Origin: Calvatia gigantea
Lineage: Eukaryota; Basidiomycota; Agaricomycetes; Agaricales; Lycoperdaceae
Direction of reading: 5' to 3'
Assembly: GCA_025093985.1 (NCBI GenBank)
Contig: JACAAK010000004.1
Location: 2,728,001 to 2,792,000, forward strand
Length of the DNA stretch: 64,000 nucleotides
The notes under the pieces were generated by a model. It was not told the origin of the DNA. It saw nothing but the letters and a program-made list of their open reading frames with translations, and did not search any database. The position numbers and the translations under genes are program-made. Below are positions 63,361 to 64,000 of this stretch, piece by piece (the first letter of the stretch is position 1; each line of letters begins with the position of its first letter).

Positions 63361-64000
63361 AGTACCATACCAATACAGGGAATGATCCCCTAATATCTAT
63401 CTCGTACTTCTTGTTTTGCTGCCGTCTTTTTCGTCTTTTCTCTTCGTTGCCAATTTCGTTTACTATATTTCTAGGAGGCGCCCCGTACCTGGTACTTCCA
63501 TCTTCGCTGTTTCTTCTCTTTTCCCTTCGCACCATTATATCATAAATCCATAGAATGTCACCTAGGCAACTGTTATCTGTGATAATATACCTGACCTTAC
63601 TTGTACGTGGCTTGTGGGAATAACGTAAGCCTTCCCCGGACTACGCTTGAAAGCAGGAATGTCTAAAACCCGATTGAAATACCGAGGAAGATCTCAGTCA
63701 CGGAGCTGTGCCTTGTCAAAGCTGTCAAATCGCAGGTGTTGCTTTGGTTCCAACTACGCCTTCCTATTTTGGGTTAAGCGTCTTGAAACGGTCGTTGATC
63801 GTTGTTATGTCCGTGTGAATCATATCATTTGAATAAATAAATATTCATGTCAAATTTCCTCTGCTGGCGCAGACAACCAGAGACAACTACCATTCACAAG
63901 TAGGAGCCGCAATGCGGGGGCACCCGATCTCCATGCTCCAGTGTCCAAACGGCGAATATACGGGGGAAACGTGGGTTGCGGGCTTTGATCCGCCAGGTCT
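63361..64000. other. Right-hand end of window, no gene seen
   Basis: About 640 bp downstream of the phosphatase gene. It contains pyrimidine-rich stretches near 63410-63450 and A/T-rich sequence near 63830. Open frames are short and show no family features; a neighbouring gene may begin beyond the window. Confidence 0.45.

Overview
This is a 64 kb piece of a filamentous basidiomycete nuclear genome, most likely an agaricomycete and plausibly Agaricales. The evidence is dense genes on both strands, almost all interrupted by short introns of about 45-65 nt with GT-AG ends, short intergenic gaps, and gene families typical of mushroom-forming fungi, such as Ser/Thr-rich single-pass membrane proteins with an FWSNKGAV segment, Kre9/Knh-like GPI proteins and patatin-type lipases. 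I see no transposon, CRISPR array, rRNA or tRNA gene. The 'operon' idea does not apply; the useful context is divergent and convergent gene pairs.

Layout, left to right. 1-11.4 kb: a nearly complete TRA1 (SAGA/NuA4 scaffold pseudokinase). 11.5-13.6 kb: a DCAF6-like WD40 adaptor. 13.8-15.4 kb: vacuolar aspartic protease PEP4, divergent from a BRD8/Bdc1-like NuA4 bromodomain protein (15.5-17.9 kb). 18.1-18.6 kb: a small unknown antisense ORF. 18.6-22.2 kb: the CTD kinase CTK1, carrying an apparent one-base frameshift. 22.3-23.9 kb: COP9 signalosome subunit CSN4. 24.3-28.2 kb: an unrecognised protein built from tandem Tyr-Pro repeats, each on its own phase-1 exon. 28.6-29.6 kb: a PUB-domain protein. 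29.9-33.3 kb: a TGL4/TGL5-like lipase. 33.7-35.2 kb: an unknown membrane protein. 35.5-37.7 kb: ORC4, divergent from MED20 (37.9-39.0 kb). 39.2-41.1 kb: a mitochondrial dehydrogenase kinase with a second apparent frameshift. 41.4-43.0 kb: a Pro-rich PPxY protein. 43.3-45.4 kb: NDR kinase CBK1. 45.9-47.4 kb: a mucin-like membrane protein. 47.6-49.4 kb: a coiled-coil unknown. 49.7-52.3 kb: an ACMSD-like decarboxylase facing quinolinate phosphoribosyltransferase. 52.5-54.2 kb: a chromate transporter. 54.4-55.1 kb: a GPI protein. 56.4-57.5 kb: a GNAT acetyltransferase. 57.5-58.9 kb: a Gemin2/SIP1-like protein. 59.1-60.1 kb: a Lys-rich nuclear-type protein. 60.9-61.5 kb: a small basic protein. 62.7-63.4 kb: a dual-specificity phosphatase fold whose catalytic Cys is Ser.

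Most genes are core housekeeping (transcription, replication, signalling, NAD synthesis), so this is a conserved chromosomal region rather than an accessory island. The most unusual items are the tandem exon array at 26.1-27.6 kb, the Cys-to-Ser pseudophosphatase, the two single-base frame breaks in otherwise conserved kinases, and the tail-to-tail ACMSD/QPRT pair at the quinolinate branch point. Multi-exon gene models were built by eye from reading frames and splice consensus; coordinates give the outer CDS limits including introns.
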